64,000 nucleotides of DNA, taken from positions 28,863 through 92,862 of the forward strand of contig CAMWXH010000002.1 in assembly GCA_947178165.1 (NCBI GenBank). Reading direction: 5' to 3'. The stretch's first letter is position 1, and every line of letters begins with the position of its first letter. This stretch comes from an uncultured Porphyromonadaceae bacterium. GTDB lineage: Bacteria; Bacteroidota; Bacteroidia; Bacteroidales; Muribaculaceae. A model generated the notes under the pieces. The model had not been told where the DNA came from. It did no database searches and was given only the letters and a program-made list of their open reading frames with translations. Both the position numbers and the translations under genes were made by a program. This document shows, piece after piece, positions 48,154-58,072 of this stretch.

Positions 48154-48714
48154 ATGAGTAGCATTTTTTGTCTCGAAACTGAATGGGAACAGTCCATTCA
48201 TGACATGAAAAAGGAATCATCGGTACGCCCTTTGTTGCAGTATCTCAATGCTTCTGAAGGAATAGAGTTTGTATTTCGACAAGTGGCGACTCGTGCCGAG
48301 TTTGAATATTACCTTGAACATTTATCAAGATTGTCTTATCAACGTTTTGATATTGTTTATCTTTGCTTTCACGGAATGGAAGGAGAGATAGCCTTTGCTA
48401 ATAGAGAGTGTATAAGTCTTCTTCAAATTGCAGAGCAATTCCCTAAGATATTTACAGAACGGAAGGTTCACTTTGGCTCTTGTAATACCTTAAAGGTGGG
48501 AAAAAACATCATCTCAGAATTTAAGGAGTCTACAGGAGCAAAACTTGTCACCGGCTATGCGAAAGCTGTGCCATACCATAATAGTTTTCTTTTTGAACTA
48601 TGGCTTATGCACTTATTAACCCATCATAAAAGTTTGGGACCAATCAAGCTCGAAGCAAAGGTAGAAAAGGAAATGAAATTCTATGGTGAGACACTAAGAT
48701 TCAGGATATTCTAG
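48154..48714 (+). CDS. DUF6642-type caspase-like protein
   Basis: DIVYLCFHGMEGEI ... KVHFGSCNTL gives His and Cys in caspase/CHAT-like context; FCLE..W, SVRPLLQYL, VATRAEFEYYLE fits the family. Confidence 0.65.
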   Translation: MSSIFCLETEWEQSIHDMKKESSVRPLLQYLNASEGIEFVFRQVATRAEFEYYLEHLSRLSYQRFDIVYLCFHGMEGEIAFANRECISLLQIAEQFPKIFTERKVHFGSCNTLKVGKNIISEFKESTGAKLVTGYAKAVPYHNSFLFELWLMHLLTHHKSLGPIKLEAKVEKEMKFYGETLRFRIF

Positions 48715-48749
48715 AATAAGTAAATTCACGTTACTATATTAATATCCCC

Positions 48750-49082
48750 TCAGTTTATGTAAATGATCTGATGGGATATTCCTTTTCTTTCGGCATAGTC
48801 AATCGTGAACTTTGTACCACGGCTTACGCCGTCCCAGAACGCAAGTAGGAAATCGCAGTTATCAACGATTTGAAGGTTCCTCATTAGCGGAGCCTTCCTG
48901 CCATACTTCCGATAATCAGGCAAAAATTCAATGATAGGTATATTATTCTTTATTGCATACTCCTTAGCGTAAGTGTCCGCTCCCTTTGCTCCGCCACTGA
49001 CGATTGTATCAGGAACAAAAGGGAGACAGGAAGCAATATCAATGGGAGGGCAGGTACGACTGCCGATAATAGCCAATCTCAT
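48750..49082 (-). CDS. DUF2493/SLOG-family protein
   Basis: MRLAIIGSRTCPP..VSGGAKGADTYAKEYA..KAPLMRNLQIVDNCDFLLAFWDG.SRGT. Confidence 0.9.
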   Translation of the reverse strand: MRLAIIGSRTCPPIDIASCLPFVPDTIVSGGAKGADTYAKEYAIKNNIPIIEFLPDYRKYGRKAPLMRNLQIVDNCDFLLAFWDGVSRGTKFTIDYAERKGISHQIIYIN

Positions 49083-49092
49083 AATCTGAATA

Positions 49093-49641
49093 TTACTTTA
49101 ACCAATTACTTGTTGCACTGATAGCCAATAGAGAAGGTTCGACCTTTACATATTTCCTCAATGCCTTTCTTGCACGGCTGAAGGTGAAGCCGGTGTTTAG
49201 CACATTATCCAAAAGGTAGATGTCAGAATGAGATGCCAATGTCTCCATGCAGTCGGCATCCTCCTTGACCTTCATTCCGGTCTTTACCCCTTTAAGGCTT
49301 GTTCTTGTTTTCTTAATGTCATAAAGTTTCTTCCTCGTCCTGCCCGAAAGAATATCTATAACTTCGCAGTCCTGGCGTATAATCCGAATTGTGTTTGCAA
49401 GTTCAAGAGTATAGTCAGCCTTACCGCAAGATTGGGGAACAGGAATCAACACTGCATTAGGGGAAAGGATTTGAGAAAGGAGAAGGGCAGCAATGGCTAT
49501 GGCAGTGGAATCATTCTTCTTCACGTCCTTAGACAGTTTCCGCAAAGAATGAGCGTACACCTCTGAATCCTTATACATCTTGGCATAAGAGCCTAAGACC
49601 TTTATTTCCTTGATTGATATGTTTTGTTTTGAACGCCTCAT
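49093..49641 (-). CDS. Phosphoribosyltransferase-like (ComF-like) protein
   Basis: VLIPVPQS..; SDIYLLDNVLNTGFTFSRARKAL resembles the PRPP loop. MRRSK start at 49641; the track start runs through the leader. Confidence 0.7.
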   Translation of the reverse strand: MRRSKQNISIKEIKVLGSYAKMYKDSEVYAHSLRKLSKDVKKNDSTAIAIAALLLSQILSPNAVLIPVPQSCGKADYTLELANTIRIIRQDCEVIDILSGRTRKKLYDIKKTRTSLKGVKTGMKVKEDADCMETLASHSDIYLLDNVLNTGFTFSRARKALRKYVKVEPSLLAISATSNWLK

Positions 49642-49644
49642 AGT

Positions 49645-49960
49645 TTTAATTTCTTCCCTTTTGTTTGAAGCCATTTGGCTTCTCTCGTCCGGGGTGTTTC
49701 TACGATACATCCTACACGGAGGGAAAGGGGACGTAATGCAAGCGTGGCAAATGAAAAAATACGGAATACCCGATTTGGCACAAATCGCGGAAGGCTGTCG
49801 GATTTTTTCATGCAGCCAAGCGGGAGGCGGTCGCTTGCAGTCGGTACCCCCCTCCGTAACTTCGTATCGGAGAAATCCACAGCCGACGAGACCGCAGGAG
49901 GCAATAAAGAAAAGCGGTCTCCACGCATCACGCGCAAAGACCGCAGTCATCATTCTTACA
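49645..49960 (-). repeat. Diverged third copy of the leader element
   Basis: On - strand GGTCTCGTCGGCTGTGGATTTCTCCGATACGAAGTTACGGAGGGGGGTAC versus copy 1 AGTCTCGTCAGGCAGCGTTTTTCCGTTCAAAGTTACTGCGTCCGGGAGGAAC; both end with CAAAAGGGAA before the gene. Confidence 0.55.
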
Positions 49961-50049
49961 TGAATCTACCTTATGTTATCTAATCATAAAATATTTATGC
50001 ACTGTGTTAAGATTAGTAAGCCAAAAGCATGAGCAACAGGGTAAAGTAT

Positions 50050-50226
50050 TCATGTCCTGGATTTCTCCAAAGAGAGTTTGCGGAACTGCTTCAAGAGCGG
50101 TTCCATTTCGAGGGACACACGACGGGCACGGAGTCCCGCTGCCTTGTTCCCGTTCTCAGCCTGTGCAAGAGCATCCTTCCTGAAAGCCTCGCCCAATTCA
50201 TTTATCTTTTCGATAATCTCTTTCAT
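50050..50226 (-). CDS. Histone H1/Hc1-like small protein
   Basis: MKEIIEKINELGEAFRKDALAQAENGNKAAGLRARRVSLEMEPLLKQFRKLSLEKSRT*, read manually; not in the track. Confidence 0.6.
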   Translation of the reverse strand: MKEIIEKINELGEAFRKDALAQAENGNKAAGLRARRVSLEMEPLLKQFRKLSLEKSRT

Positions 50227-50302
50227 ATTCGTTCATTATTTTTTGAATTACAGTTATGTCTGACACCTGAGGATAACTCACGGCAATCAGACCCTTGGGG
50301 AG

Positions 50303-50848
50303 TCAAAGGATAGGGATTTCAAAAGAATTGATCACCACTTCCGCCTCCTTGTCAATGATGCACCAGAACTCCGAATGATAAGGAACCTCCTGAGAGGATT
50401 TGGCGGTATATTCAACCTTGACTTTCCAACCTGAGAACTCCTTCTTCTCATCCGACGGCTTGTCAGTGCTGAAAGGGCTGACTGAACGCAAAGCAGAGAC
50501 AGCCGCCATCTGACGCTCCATGAGGGAAGTCACCTCCTTGCTCGGCGTATCGACATCCTCCAAGTTTCCGGTCTCCTCCATGACCTTTCTGTTCACCTTA
50601 ATCATCGCCATAGCGAGATTCATCTTCTCCTCCGGAGTTACGTACTCACGGCCGAAAACTGAATCAGCCTCGCTGAAAGCCTTTATCTCGATACTCTCCG
50701 GATTCTCTGCAGTGGCATATAGAGCCTTCTCAGCAAGAAGCCTTGCCTGTTCAGCCTTGCTGCCTGAACAACTGATGAAACAGAAGATAGAACCCCAGAG
50801 GATAACACACGAGATTATCATTGCAAACAATAGTCTTCCCGGTTTCAT
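50303..50848 (-). CDS. Hypothetical lipoprotein-like protein
   Basis: Hydrophobic N-term ...GSIFCFISCSGSK; ATGA-type overlap with upstream gene. Confidence 0.7.
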   Translation of the reverse strand: MKPGRLLFAMIISCVILWGSIFCFISCSGSKAEQARLLAEKALYATAENPESIEIKAFSEADSVFGREYVTPEEKMNLAMAMIKVNRKVMEETGNLEDVDTPSKEVTSLMERQMAAVSALRSVSPFSTDKPSDEKKEFSGWKVKVEYTAKSSQEVPYHSEFWCIIDKEAEVVINSFEIPIL

Positions 50849-51390
50849 ATCTTCACGATTTGGAGTTTATCAGGAGAGAGGCCCAGACGCTTGCGGTAAA
50901 CCGTACCATCATCCCGGAACATCTCCAGTTCATCTGTTGTCATCTCCTTCTCGCATATCTCCCTTGCTTCAGTCAGTGTAAGCTGGTGTCCCCCGATATT
51001 GCGCCATATCGAGAAGTTGCATTGATTCTCCTGACTGGAGAAATTGGAGCAGTTGAAAGCCCTTGCCCCGACACGTATATCACCGCCGCAACGGGGACAC
51101 TTGCCGATTACAGACTGCATGTTCACCGCACCATCATCGGCAAGTTCAAGCATCGTAGAGAAAGACTTACCTTCCTTAGTCGAGAAGCCGTCGAGCATGA
51201 TACGACCTTCTGCAAGAAACTCCGTAATCTCATCATCTGACATCTTGCGGTTTCCTATGATGCCGTTGATATTGAGCGCACATGAAGGATTATCCCCGAT
51301 ATTGTGCTCACATCGGTATCCCTTGCAGGTCTTGATGACATTGCCACCGCATAAGGGGCAACGTCCGATAATCTTCTTTTCAGAATCCAT
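50845..51390 (-). CDS. Topoisomerase-type zinc ribbon protein
   Basis: Two CPxCGG..KxCxxGYxC-type repeats (GRCPLCGGNVIKTCKGYRCEHN; GKCPRCGGDIRVGARAFNCSN). Confidence 0.75.
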   Translation of the reverse strand: MDSEKKIIGRCPLCGGNVIKTCKGYRCEHNIGDNPSCALNINGIIGNRKMSDDEITEFLAEGRIMLDGFSTKEGKSFSTMLELADDGAVNMQSVIGKCPRCGGDIRVGARAFNCSNFSSQENQCNFSIWRNIGGHQLTLTEAREICEKEMTTDELEMFRDDGTVYRKRLGLSPDKLQIVKI

Positions 51391-51452
51391 TTTTTATTAT
51401 GTATGAAGTTTTAGTTATAAGTTATAGAGTGGAGAAGAAACTATGAACGGAC

Positions 51453-52265
51453 TCAGGGGATGAACCTGTCATCCACAATCTTGCCACCCTCATAGAACCA
51501 GTCACCGAAATTGAGGTCAGCCTTGAAGATGAAATCACCAGTAATACCCGAAGCGTTCCAGTCGGTAATCAGGCCGTTCACAATATTCATACCCGACATT
51601 ACAGAAGCCCATCCCTCCGGATCGAGAGAGAACCAGAGGTCATTCCATGAGAGGGTACGGATCTGCCACGCGAGAATAAAGAGGTCGGTATTTATGGCCT
51701 CCAGACGGGTAACGACCTCATTGGCGATATAATACCTTTCCCCGGCACTCAGGAGATTAACCTTATGTTTCTCGGTGGTACCCTCGGCGGTGCTGACATC
51801 GTATGTGCCGGAAGTCACGAGTTGCTTCATGAAGGGGTAAAGAGCCGCCATCTGCGCTCCGGCATCCGTAATCTCCCTTGAAACGAGAGTGGCGATAGCC
51901 GTACCCTTGAGATTCCCCTTGACAGCATTGGTGCAAAGCACTATGTTCTGTGGAATCTCCGTTGCTACAAGTTCGGCGGCACGTTTTATCTGATAGAGGT
52001 TCTGCATCGCTCCCTGAGCATTGGAAAGATACTCCAGCATCTTGTTCTCCACATTGTGGACACGGTCGAGAGCGACAGTAACAGCAGCCTCGGCCGTGAT
52101 GATCTGTTCCTGAATCTTGCGCCTCTTCTTATGCTCGTTCTTCAGTTCCACCGTCTGGGCTATGACAGCAGCCGTCAGAGTCGGGTCGGTCTGCTGTGCA
52201 TATATCTCCACCGCAGGAGCTAAAGTCAGACTGCCTATAATCAGAGAATTTATTATCTTCTTCAT
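51453..52265 (-). CDS. Conjugal transfer-associated exported protein
   Basis: Signal peptide MKKIINSLIIGSLTLAPAVEIYAQ; position in ICE backbone. Start reassigned to 52265. Confidence 0.6.
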   Translation of the reverse strand: MKKIINSLIIGSLTLAPAVEIYAQQTDPTLTAAVIAQTVELKNEHKKRRKIQEQIITAEAAVTVALDRVHNVENKMLEYLSNAQGAMQNLYQIKRAAELVATEIPQNIVLCTNAVKGNLKGTAIATLVSREITDAGAQMAALYPFMKQLVTSGTYDVSTAEGTTEKHKVNLLSAGERYYIANEVVTRLEAINTDLFILAWQIRTLSWNDLWFSLDPEGWASVMSGMNIVNGLITDWNASGITGDFIFKADLNFGDWFYEGGKIVDDRFIP

Positions 52266-52269
52266 ATTT

Positions 52270-53454
52270 CTATAATTTAAGAGATGAATTACGTCTTTCA
52301 GAGAGATTCCTGTCACGGTCAGACTTGACGGGAGTAACTTTCAATTCCATCGGCTTATTAAGGAGACAGTCGTTCCAATCCTTAAAATTCTTCGGAGGTG
52401 TCCAATGACCCAGTTTCCTTTTTATAGGAACTTTATCAAGAATCTGTGAAGAAACCGACTTATCGGATTTGACCTCTATAGACTTACCCTTTGTCTCGAC
52501 AAGAAGGAAAGAATCTGTCTTGGTAATCTTCATCGGCATATCCTCGACAATGGCCATGAGCCGTAAGGAATAGGATCTGCCGGAAATATCATTGTCAAAG
52601 CAGTCGAAAGACCGTGCATTGGGAAATCTCTGTATAACATTCCTGACCTGATTATTTGAGAAAGTACCGCCAAGGGAAACAAGAGCGATCCTCTCAGGCA
52701 AACGTGCCCGATTAAGCTGATGGAACGCCATTGCATCAAAAGCGGATTCAAAGAAATAGACAGACTCCACCATATCACTCCGTCCTCCCGATATATTGGC
52801 AACCCACGCTGCCGAAGAAGAATTAGTGCCGGATGCTTTTGACTTGTAGCCTGACAAGCCCCTTATTTCATAGCCTGCCGGCTTACCTTCATCGGAAGTG
52901 GTATAGGGGAAACCTATGTTGTAGCCGTCAAAATTCTCGTTCCTTTTATCCCTTATCAGTCGGATGTGGTCAGAGAAAACTCGAATTGTATCTAAAATAA
53001 ATCCACGGTCTGAAAGAACCTTCGGCAAGGTATCGCCACTGATGTTACGTATCTCATACCGGTCTGCCTCAAAATTTCTTAAAGGAAGAGCAGAGCCGAC
53101 ATAATCACGGTCGCTCCTGTATTCCGGCTCCGGCATATTGGCGAAACGAGCCATGACCTTAGCCACCTTCTCCCAATCATCCTTACCGGAAACGAAAAAG
53201 GAATTCAGGTTCTCCTTAATAAGGGTAATGACATCACCCTTATCACCATTCCTGCGGAAGAATACCTGAGAAGCCTTGTTATGGGTATTGGTGACTATAA
53301 TGGTGTCGCGTCTGTTTTTCCCATCCCCAAGGACAAGTTCTATATATCTGCCGACACCGGCCTTTCTGTCCAGTCGGTAGCCAAGTGAATAGGCCACATC
53401 ATCGACACCTACACTGTTCTTAAGCTGTTTGAAATTTACTTTATAATCCGCCAC
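52270..53454 (-). CDS. Toprim/DUF3991-like primase-type protein
   Basis: VFFRRNGDKGDVITLIKEN; VYFFESAFDAMAFHQL..IALVSLGGTFSN; FDCFDNDISGRSYSLRL (toprim-like). Confidence 0.8.
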   Translation of the reverse strand: MADYKVNFKQLKNSVGVDDVAYSLGYRLDRKAGVGRYIELVLGDGKNRRDTIIVTNTHNKASQVFFRRNGDKGDVITLIKENLNSFFVSGKDDWEKVAKVMARFANMPEPEYRSDRDYVGSALPLRNFEADRYEIRNISGDTLPKVLSDRGFILDTIRVFSDHIRLIRDKRNENFDGYNIGFPYTTSDEGKPAGYEIRGLSGYKSKASGTNSSSAAWVANISGGRSDMVESVYFFESAFDAMAFHQLNRARLPERIALVSLGGTFSNNQVRNVIQRFPNARSFDCFDNDISGRSYSLRLMAIVEDMPMKITKTDSFLLVETKGKSIEVKSDKSVSSQILDKVPIKRKLGHWTPPKNFKDWNDCLLNKPMELKVTPVKSDRDRNLSERRNSSLKL

Positions 53455-53493
53455 AATAATATACCGATTTAGATTTATGAATCCTCAGGAGTC

Positions 53494-54813
53494 TCAGATA
53501 CCCAAGGACTTACTTCTTTCCTGCGACAGCCGGGAGATCTCAGGCTCGAAATGCTTCCTGACCGTCATTGCAAGAAAAGCCTCCTTATCCCTCATGTCAG
53601 TTAACTGGAAATAGGTCTTAGCCGTGGATTTCTCGATAGGCTTCAATCCTGAATCCTGACCATCGAAAGAGGCCCGCACGGCATAGCCACCGTCCCGGGT
53701 CTTGACAATGGCCGCATTCTTGAAAGGGATCTCTTCATTCGGGTCCATAGGAGCGAGAGGGTCATTCTTGATAAGGTAAGGTTGTGCGCCCAAATAGAGT
53801 TGCTGCGCATCAATACGGTCAAGGATCAGTTCGGAAGCCTTGTTAACGTCAGTCATTACCGAGGTGATGAACTTGGGTTCCTCCTTCAAGGTCTGAATCC
53901 AAGAATCGAGATATGACGCGGAATTATCGGTAATCTTCTTGTCGAAACCCATAGAGTGGGAGACCATCGCCGCCGTCAACTCAGCCACAAGTTCCTCCTT
54001 TGCATACTTTTTATCTCCGAAACGTCCACCCGTCTCACGGTTGAGACGTTCAGGGGTCATAGTTGAATGAGCCATCTCGTGAATCATCGTCGCATAGAAC
54101 TCCTGACCGCTGCGGTAAATCTCATCCTGACTGCCTCCCTGGTTGAACTGAGCCTTCATAGGTAACACCACCATATCATGTGCCGGAGAATAATAGGCTC
54201 CGTTCTGAGGTGTGTCAGCTTTGATGGGACATAGCCATGACTGCTGACGTATCATCTCGTCAAGAGCCGGGTGCATATACATCCCACGGGTATCAGAGAA
54301 CTCAGGAGCCTTGAACTTATCAAGAAGTTTCTGGACGCGCTCAGGCTGCACCTCTTGGAGATTGGTCTGCTGGATATTGTAAACCGGGAAAGCCTTTACA
54401 AAAGGTATGACCGTAAGATTCTTCCTCTCCTCCTTCGACATCGCCCGGTAATCATGCTCCTGAACCCTCTTGCCATTCATATCCTTGATGAGCATGTCCC
54501 AATAGACCACAGGAAAAGCCTTCTCACCTTTAAGCACATGGGCTTTGAGATTATGGGCCTGCTTAAACGTGAGATATACGGGAATCTGATAGCCGCTCAT
54601 GGCGGTGTGCATCTGGAGGAAGAAAGAATTGGAGCCGGAATAGTTGCGACCACCCACATTCTGAGGCAATCCGCCACCCTGACCGTCGATCCAGCCCTTC
54701 TTCCAATCTGAGGCCTTCATCTGCTCCATGCGGTCTATCATCATCTGAGCGAAACGGTCAAGCGCGGCCTGACCCGCGCCGACCGTCTGCTGCGGACGAG
54801 GATTCTCAGTCAT
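53494..54813 (-). CDS. ArdC-like antirestriction / zincin metallopeptidase protein
   Basis: MIHEMAHSTMTPERLNRE (HExxH), YAKEELVAELTAAMV, KAFPVVYWDM. Start set to 54813. Confidence 0.85.
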   Translation of the reverse strand: MTENPRPQQTVGAGQAALDRFAQMMIDRMEQMKASDWKKGWIDGQGGGLPQNVGGRNYSGSNSFFLQMHTAMSGYQIPVYLTFKQAHNLKAHVLKGEKAFPVVYWDMLIKDMNGKRVQEHDYRAMSKEERKNLTVIPFVKAFPVYNIQQTNLQEVQPERVQKLLDKFKAPEFSDTRGMYMHPALDEMIRQQSWLCPIKADTPQNGAYYSPAHDMVVLPMKAQFNQGGSQDEIYRSGQEFYATMIHEMAHSTMTPERLNRETGGRFGDKKYAKEELVAELTAAMVSHSMGFDKKITDNSASYLDSWIQTLKEEPKFITSVMTDVNKASELILDRIDAQQLYLGAQPYLIKNDPLAPMDPNEEIPFKNAAIVKTRDGGYAVRASFDGQDSGLKPIEKSTAKTYFQLTDMRDKEAFLAMTVRKHFEPEISRLSQERSKSLGI

Positions 54814-55093
54814 TCCAAATGCCATAGTCCTCGTCGTCGATAAGTTGCATCTCCATAGCGTCAATCTCCGTCTGCTCCAGATAGAACTCCGCCGCATCGT
54901 CAGACGGCTCGACACCGTGGCTGTCGCACCATGCGATGAAATCCTGTGCCGAATCACCTTCAAGCACGAAACGGAGATGACCTATCTTCCCCTCCTGAAG
55001 GAGCTGTACACGCTCATCGTATGAAAGCGGTGCGTGGGTATGCTCATTCTCCATATTATTGTTTTCCATATTGCTCATAAATAGAAAATTCAT
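54806..55093 (-). CDS. Hypothetical acidic protein
   Basis: 95 aa, overlaps the ArdC-like start by 8 nt. Confidence 0.7.
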   Translation of the reverse strand: MNFLFMSNMENNNMENEHTHAPLSYDERVQLLQEGKIGHLRFVLEGDSAQDFIAWCDSHGVEPSDDAAEFYLEQTEIDAMEMQLIDDEDYGIWND

Positions 55094-55104
55094 TTTTTAG
55101 GGTT

Positions 55105-56421
55105 TTACATTTTCATTGACCGGCTCTTCTCCTGCTTCACCGGCATTGAGAGTTTTTCCTGAATCTCAGTACCGAGATGCTTGACCGCAAGCTGATCCCT
55201 TGTTGCGGTCTTAGCTTTGAAAAGGGAATAGCCGTCATCAAAGGAGATCTCCTTCTTTGATGTCCTGCCTTTCTCACCGAGATCAGCCGACACATACCAT
55301 TTCCCGTCATTGCGGTCTTTGGTCACACGTCCGCTTCCCGGCTCCATACCCGGAGGATTCTGATACTTCTCGTATGCCGATTTAAGATGCAGCCTCTCAC
55401 CGAAATTCTTCTCAACAAGCTGCCCCGGTGTCCTAGTGCGGTCGAAATAGGCGTTGAGATCCTGCTTCGAGGGGATCACCGACATCTGCTGGTCTCCGAC
55501 CTTGGCATAGAACTTATACTTTCCGAAATCGGCACGCTCCACATCCTTCTCCTTATAGACATTGAACTTGTCAACCGTGAGGTTTCCGTTAGGCCCGACT
55601 ATCACATTGGGAGTCTTGAATGCAACCTCAGGCACTTTCTCCTGGAGTTTGGTAGGATAATACTTCTCCATAAGCTGCGGAACCGTAATCTCCTTCTTCT
55701 TGAATGCGGCAAGGTCAGCGGGATCCATTTTCTGCGGTTTCAACTGCTCACCATTGATCTTGGCGGTGAAAAACCAGTCCTCCTTATTGAGGGTACTCTG
55801 GAAAGCATGGCCGTGAGTAACCTTATCACCGTTCACCGTCACCATCTGAGGCTCACGGGGCTTGCGCTCCTGCTTGGCCTCGCTCTTCTGTTCGGGCTTC
55901 TGCTCCGTGGGAGCCGCCTTTACCGTCTTTTCCTTCTCCTTTACAGGAGCCTCCATGACGGCCTCTTCCTTTTTCTTTCTTGGCATTTTGGGTTCTTTTA
56001 ATGATTCATCTTTCTTTTCATCTTTTACGGAGGTCTTGGAAGTGGACTTGACAGACTCCTTCCTCTCCGTCTTTTTCCTGATTTTGGGATCTTCAAGTTG
56101 CTCGCAGATAGCAACCCTGCTGCCGGCTCTGACCAGTTTAGGTAGATAGGTGTCGAGAGCGTGGTGCGGGAATCCTATCGTCTTGACATCCTCCTTGCCG
56201 ACCTTGCGGTTGACAACATTGAGGTCAAGAATCTTTGAGGCCTTCTCCGCATCCTGCTTATAGGACTCATAGAAATCACCGACTCTGAAAAGAAGCACCG
56301 CATCGGGATGTTTCTTCTTCATCTCCTCAAACTGCTTCATCATGCTTGGAAGACTCCCGGCTCTTGAATTGATTTTACTTTCAGCCATATAGTTATAGTT
56401 TAATATGGGCTTGTCCGTCAA
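55105..56421 (-). CDS. MutS domain I-like N-terminus fused to DUF3945-type repeats
   Basis: [72 protein letters not shown] is MutS-I-like; then K/E-rich linker and DUF3945-like repeats. Confidence 0.8.
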   Translation of the reverse strand: MTDKPILNYNYMAESKINSRAGSLPSMMKQFEEMKKKHPDAVLLFRVGDFYESYKQDAEKASKILDLNVVNRKVGKEDVKTIGFPHHALDTYLPKLVRAGSRVAICEQLEDPKIRKKTERKESVKSTSKTSVKDEKKDESLKEPKMPRKKKEEAVMEAPVKEKEKTVKAAPTEQKPEQKSEAKQERKPREPQMVTVNGDKVTHGHAFQSTLNKEDWFFTAKINGEQLKPQKMDPADLAAFKKKEITVPQLMEKYYPTKLQEKVPEVAFKTPNVIVGPNGNLTVDKFNVYKEKDVERADFGKYKFYAKVGDQQMSVIPSKQDLNAYFDRTRTPGQLVEKNFGERLHLKSAYEKYQNPPGMEPGSGRVTKDRNDGKWYVSADLGEKGRTSKKEISFDDGYSLFKAKTATRDQLAVKHLGTEIQEKLSMPVKQEKSRSMKM

Positions 56422-56434
56422 TAGGACTCGAACA

Positions 56435-57220
56435 CTACATCTTCAGGGAAGATGATTGTTTCTCCTCCTTAGCCGGAGCCAGTCTAATAGCCCTCTCGTG
56501 TGAATCCCGGTCAACGACCTGCTGATACTCCCAGCGGTTCTTGTCAGTCATCACAAGACCGATATATTCAGGATGCTCGATGTCATACTTCAATTTCTGC
56601 TGACGTTCCCATTCTTTCATATCGCCTTTGATGACCTTGAAACCCTGAGGCTTCTTCAGGTCGATGCCGACGGTAACTTTCTCATCACCTACATTGAGTT
56701 CCATGGGCTTGCCCTCACGCACTGCCTGTTTCTGCTGTGTCCCCAATTCAATGTCATTGACCTTCTCCATATCTTTCAGCTTCTCCTCAATTTTCAGGTC
56801 GGTGATGCGCTTGTGGATGACTGACTTGGTTTCGGGATCGAGTTGTAGGAACTGATTTGACTTTTCACCGTTAAGGTCGATAGTCTTACGCAGGACCTCC
56901 CCATTGCGGAGACGTTCTGCCTCCTGGGGTGATAGATTCAGAATCTTGTTCCGGCTCTCGTCAAGATCCGCCCTGACAGGGTAAGCCATCAACGCCGGAT
57001 TCCCGTTTTTGTCCGCTGTCATCTGGAGTTTGAGGGGCAAGGTGATGATTTCACCGTTCCGGGCATTGATGGAAACCTGCAGTAATGGAGTGACTTCACC
57101 GGAGACCAATGCCTTCTTCACTTCCTGAGGCAGCTTATCCGCTTTATCGCGGTCGATGCCAAGAAGTTGTAACTTTTCATAAGGCAGGTCGGGTTGAAGA
57201 TTTTTATTGTCTTTTTCCAT
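56435..57220 (-). CDS. DUF4099/DUF3945-like ICE protein
   Basis: [38 protein letters not shown]..; synteny. Confidence 0.75.
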   Translation of the reverse strand: MEKDNKNLQPDLPYEKLQLLGIDRDKADKLPQEVKKALVSGEVTPLLQVSINARNGEIITLPLKLQMTADKNGNPALMAYPVRADLDESRNKILNLSPQEAERLRNGEVLRKTIDLNGEKSNQFLQLDPETKSVIHKRITDLKIEEKLKDMEKVNDIELGTQQKQAVREGKPMELNVGDEKVTVGIDLKKPQGFKVIKGDMKEWERQQKLKYDIEHPEYIGLVMTDKNRWEYQQVVDRDSHERAIRLAPAKEEKQSSSLKM

Positions 57221-57303
57221 TTTATTGAAATAAGTGTATTAATTTTGCGGTGTGAAAATCCGCATTTCTGACGCACAAAGATATTCATAGACTACGGAAA
57301 GAA

Positions 57304-57981
57304 ATGCACAACAAGATTCTGACATTTGGACTGCTGATTATTAATTCGATAACCGTGCAGGCACAATTCCACACGATTACAAAAGAGAGTGAAATAGATT
57401 ATTCCGGGAAGAAGAACATTGTTTATAACCCTGATTTACAGGATGCAACAATAGAAGATGATGGGATAGTATTGGAAAATGACGTTATCTCCATATCAAC
57501 TCTCTCAAATACCAATGATTCGCTAAGTTCCCCAAAATGTAACGGTTACCCGTTGCCGAAAAAAGGGTTTGAATATGCCAAGGCACGGGGCAGAAAACCC
57601 CGAAACAAGGAATTGTTTGAAACATCAAAGTCGATTGGTAGAACCATAGATCTGCCTGAGCTGACAATCCCAAACCTATACGCCGAGATCAAGAAGAACA
57701 ACATCAAATATCCGAAGATAGTATTGGCACAGGCAATACTGGAGACTGGATGGTTCAAGTCGTCGGTATGCCGGAACAAGAACAACCTGTTCGGCCTCAC
57801 CAATCCCCGAACCAAGACATACTACGAGTTTGACCACTGGACCGAATCAGTGACGGCATACCGGACCAAAGTACAATACAAGTACAAGGGTGGCAACTAT
57901 CTGTTATGGCTACGCGACATCGGATATGCCGAGGACAAGGGGTATATTCAGGCTGTGATAAGGGTTCTGAGACAACTATGA
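57304..57981 (+). CDS. Glucosaminidase-domain (peptidoglycan hydrolase) protein
   Basis: IVLAQAILETGWFKSSVCRNKNNLFGLTNPRTKTYYEFDHWTESVTAYRTKVQ. Confidence 0.85.
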   Translation: MHNKILTFGLLIINSITVQAQFHTITKESEIDYSGKKNIVYNPDLQDATIEDDGIVLENDVISISTLSNTNDSLSSPKCNGYPLPKKGFEYAKARGRKPRNKELFETSKSIGRTIDLPELTIPNLYAEIKKNNIKYPKIVLAQAILETGWFKSSVCRNKNNLFGLTNPRTKTYYEFDHWTESVTAYRTKVQYKYKGGNYLLWLRDIGYAEDKGYIQAVIRVLRQL

Positions 57982-58072
57982 CTAAGATTATGCTGTCAGG
58001 ATTTTGGGTTACAAGAAATTCTTTATAACTTTGTATTACCAAAAAATGTAGAAATCTACAACTTTTAGTAAT

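Noticed and set aside
49642-49953. N-terminal extension of the PRTase-like ORF (track start at 49953)
   Set aside because: The extension translates the diverged leader; MRRSK at 49641 is a better start.
55387-56001. 204-aa + strand ORF, Leu-rich
   Set aside because: Antisense of a Lys/Glu-rich repeat protein, which yields Leu-rich shadow frames.
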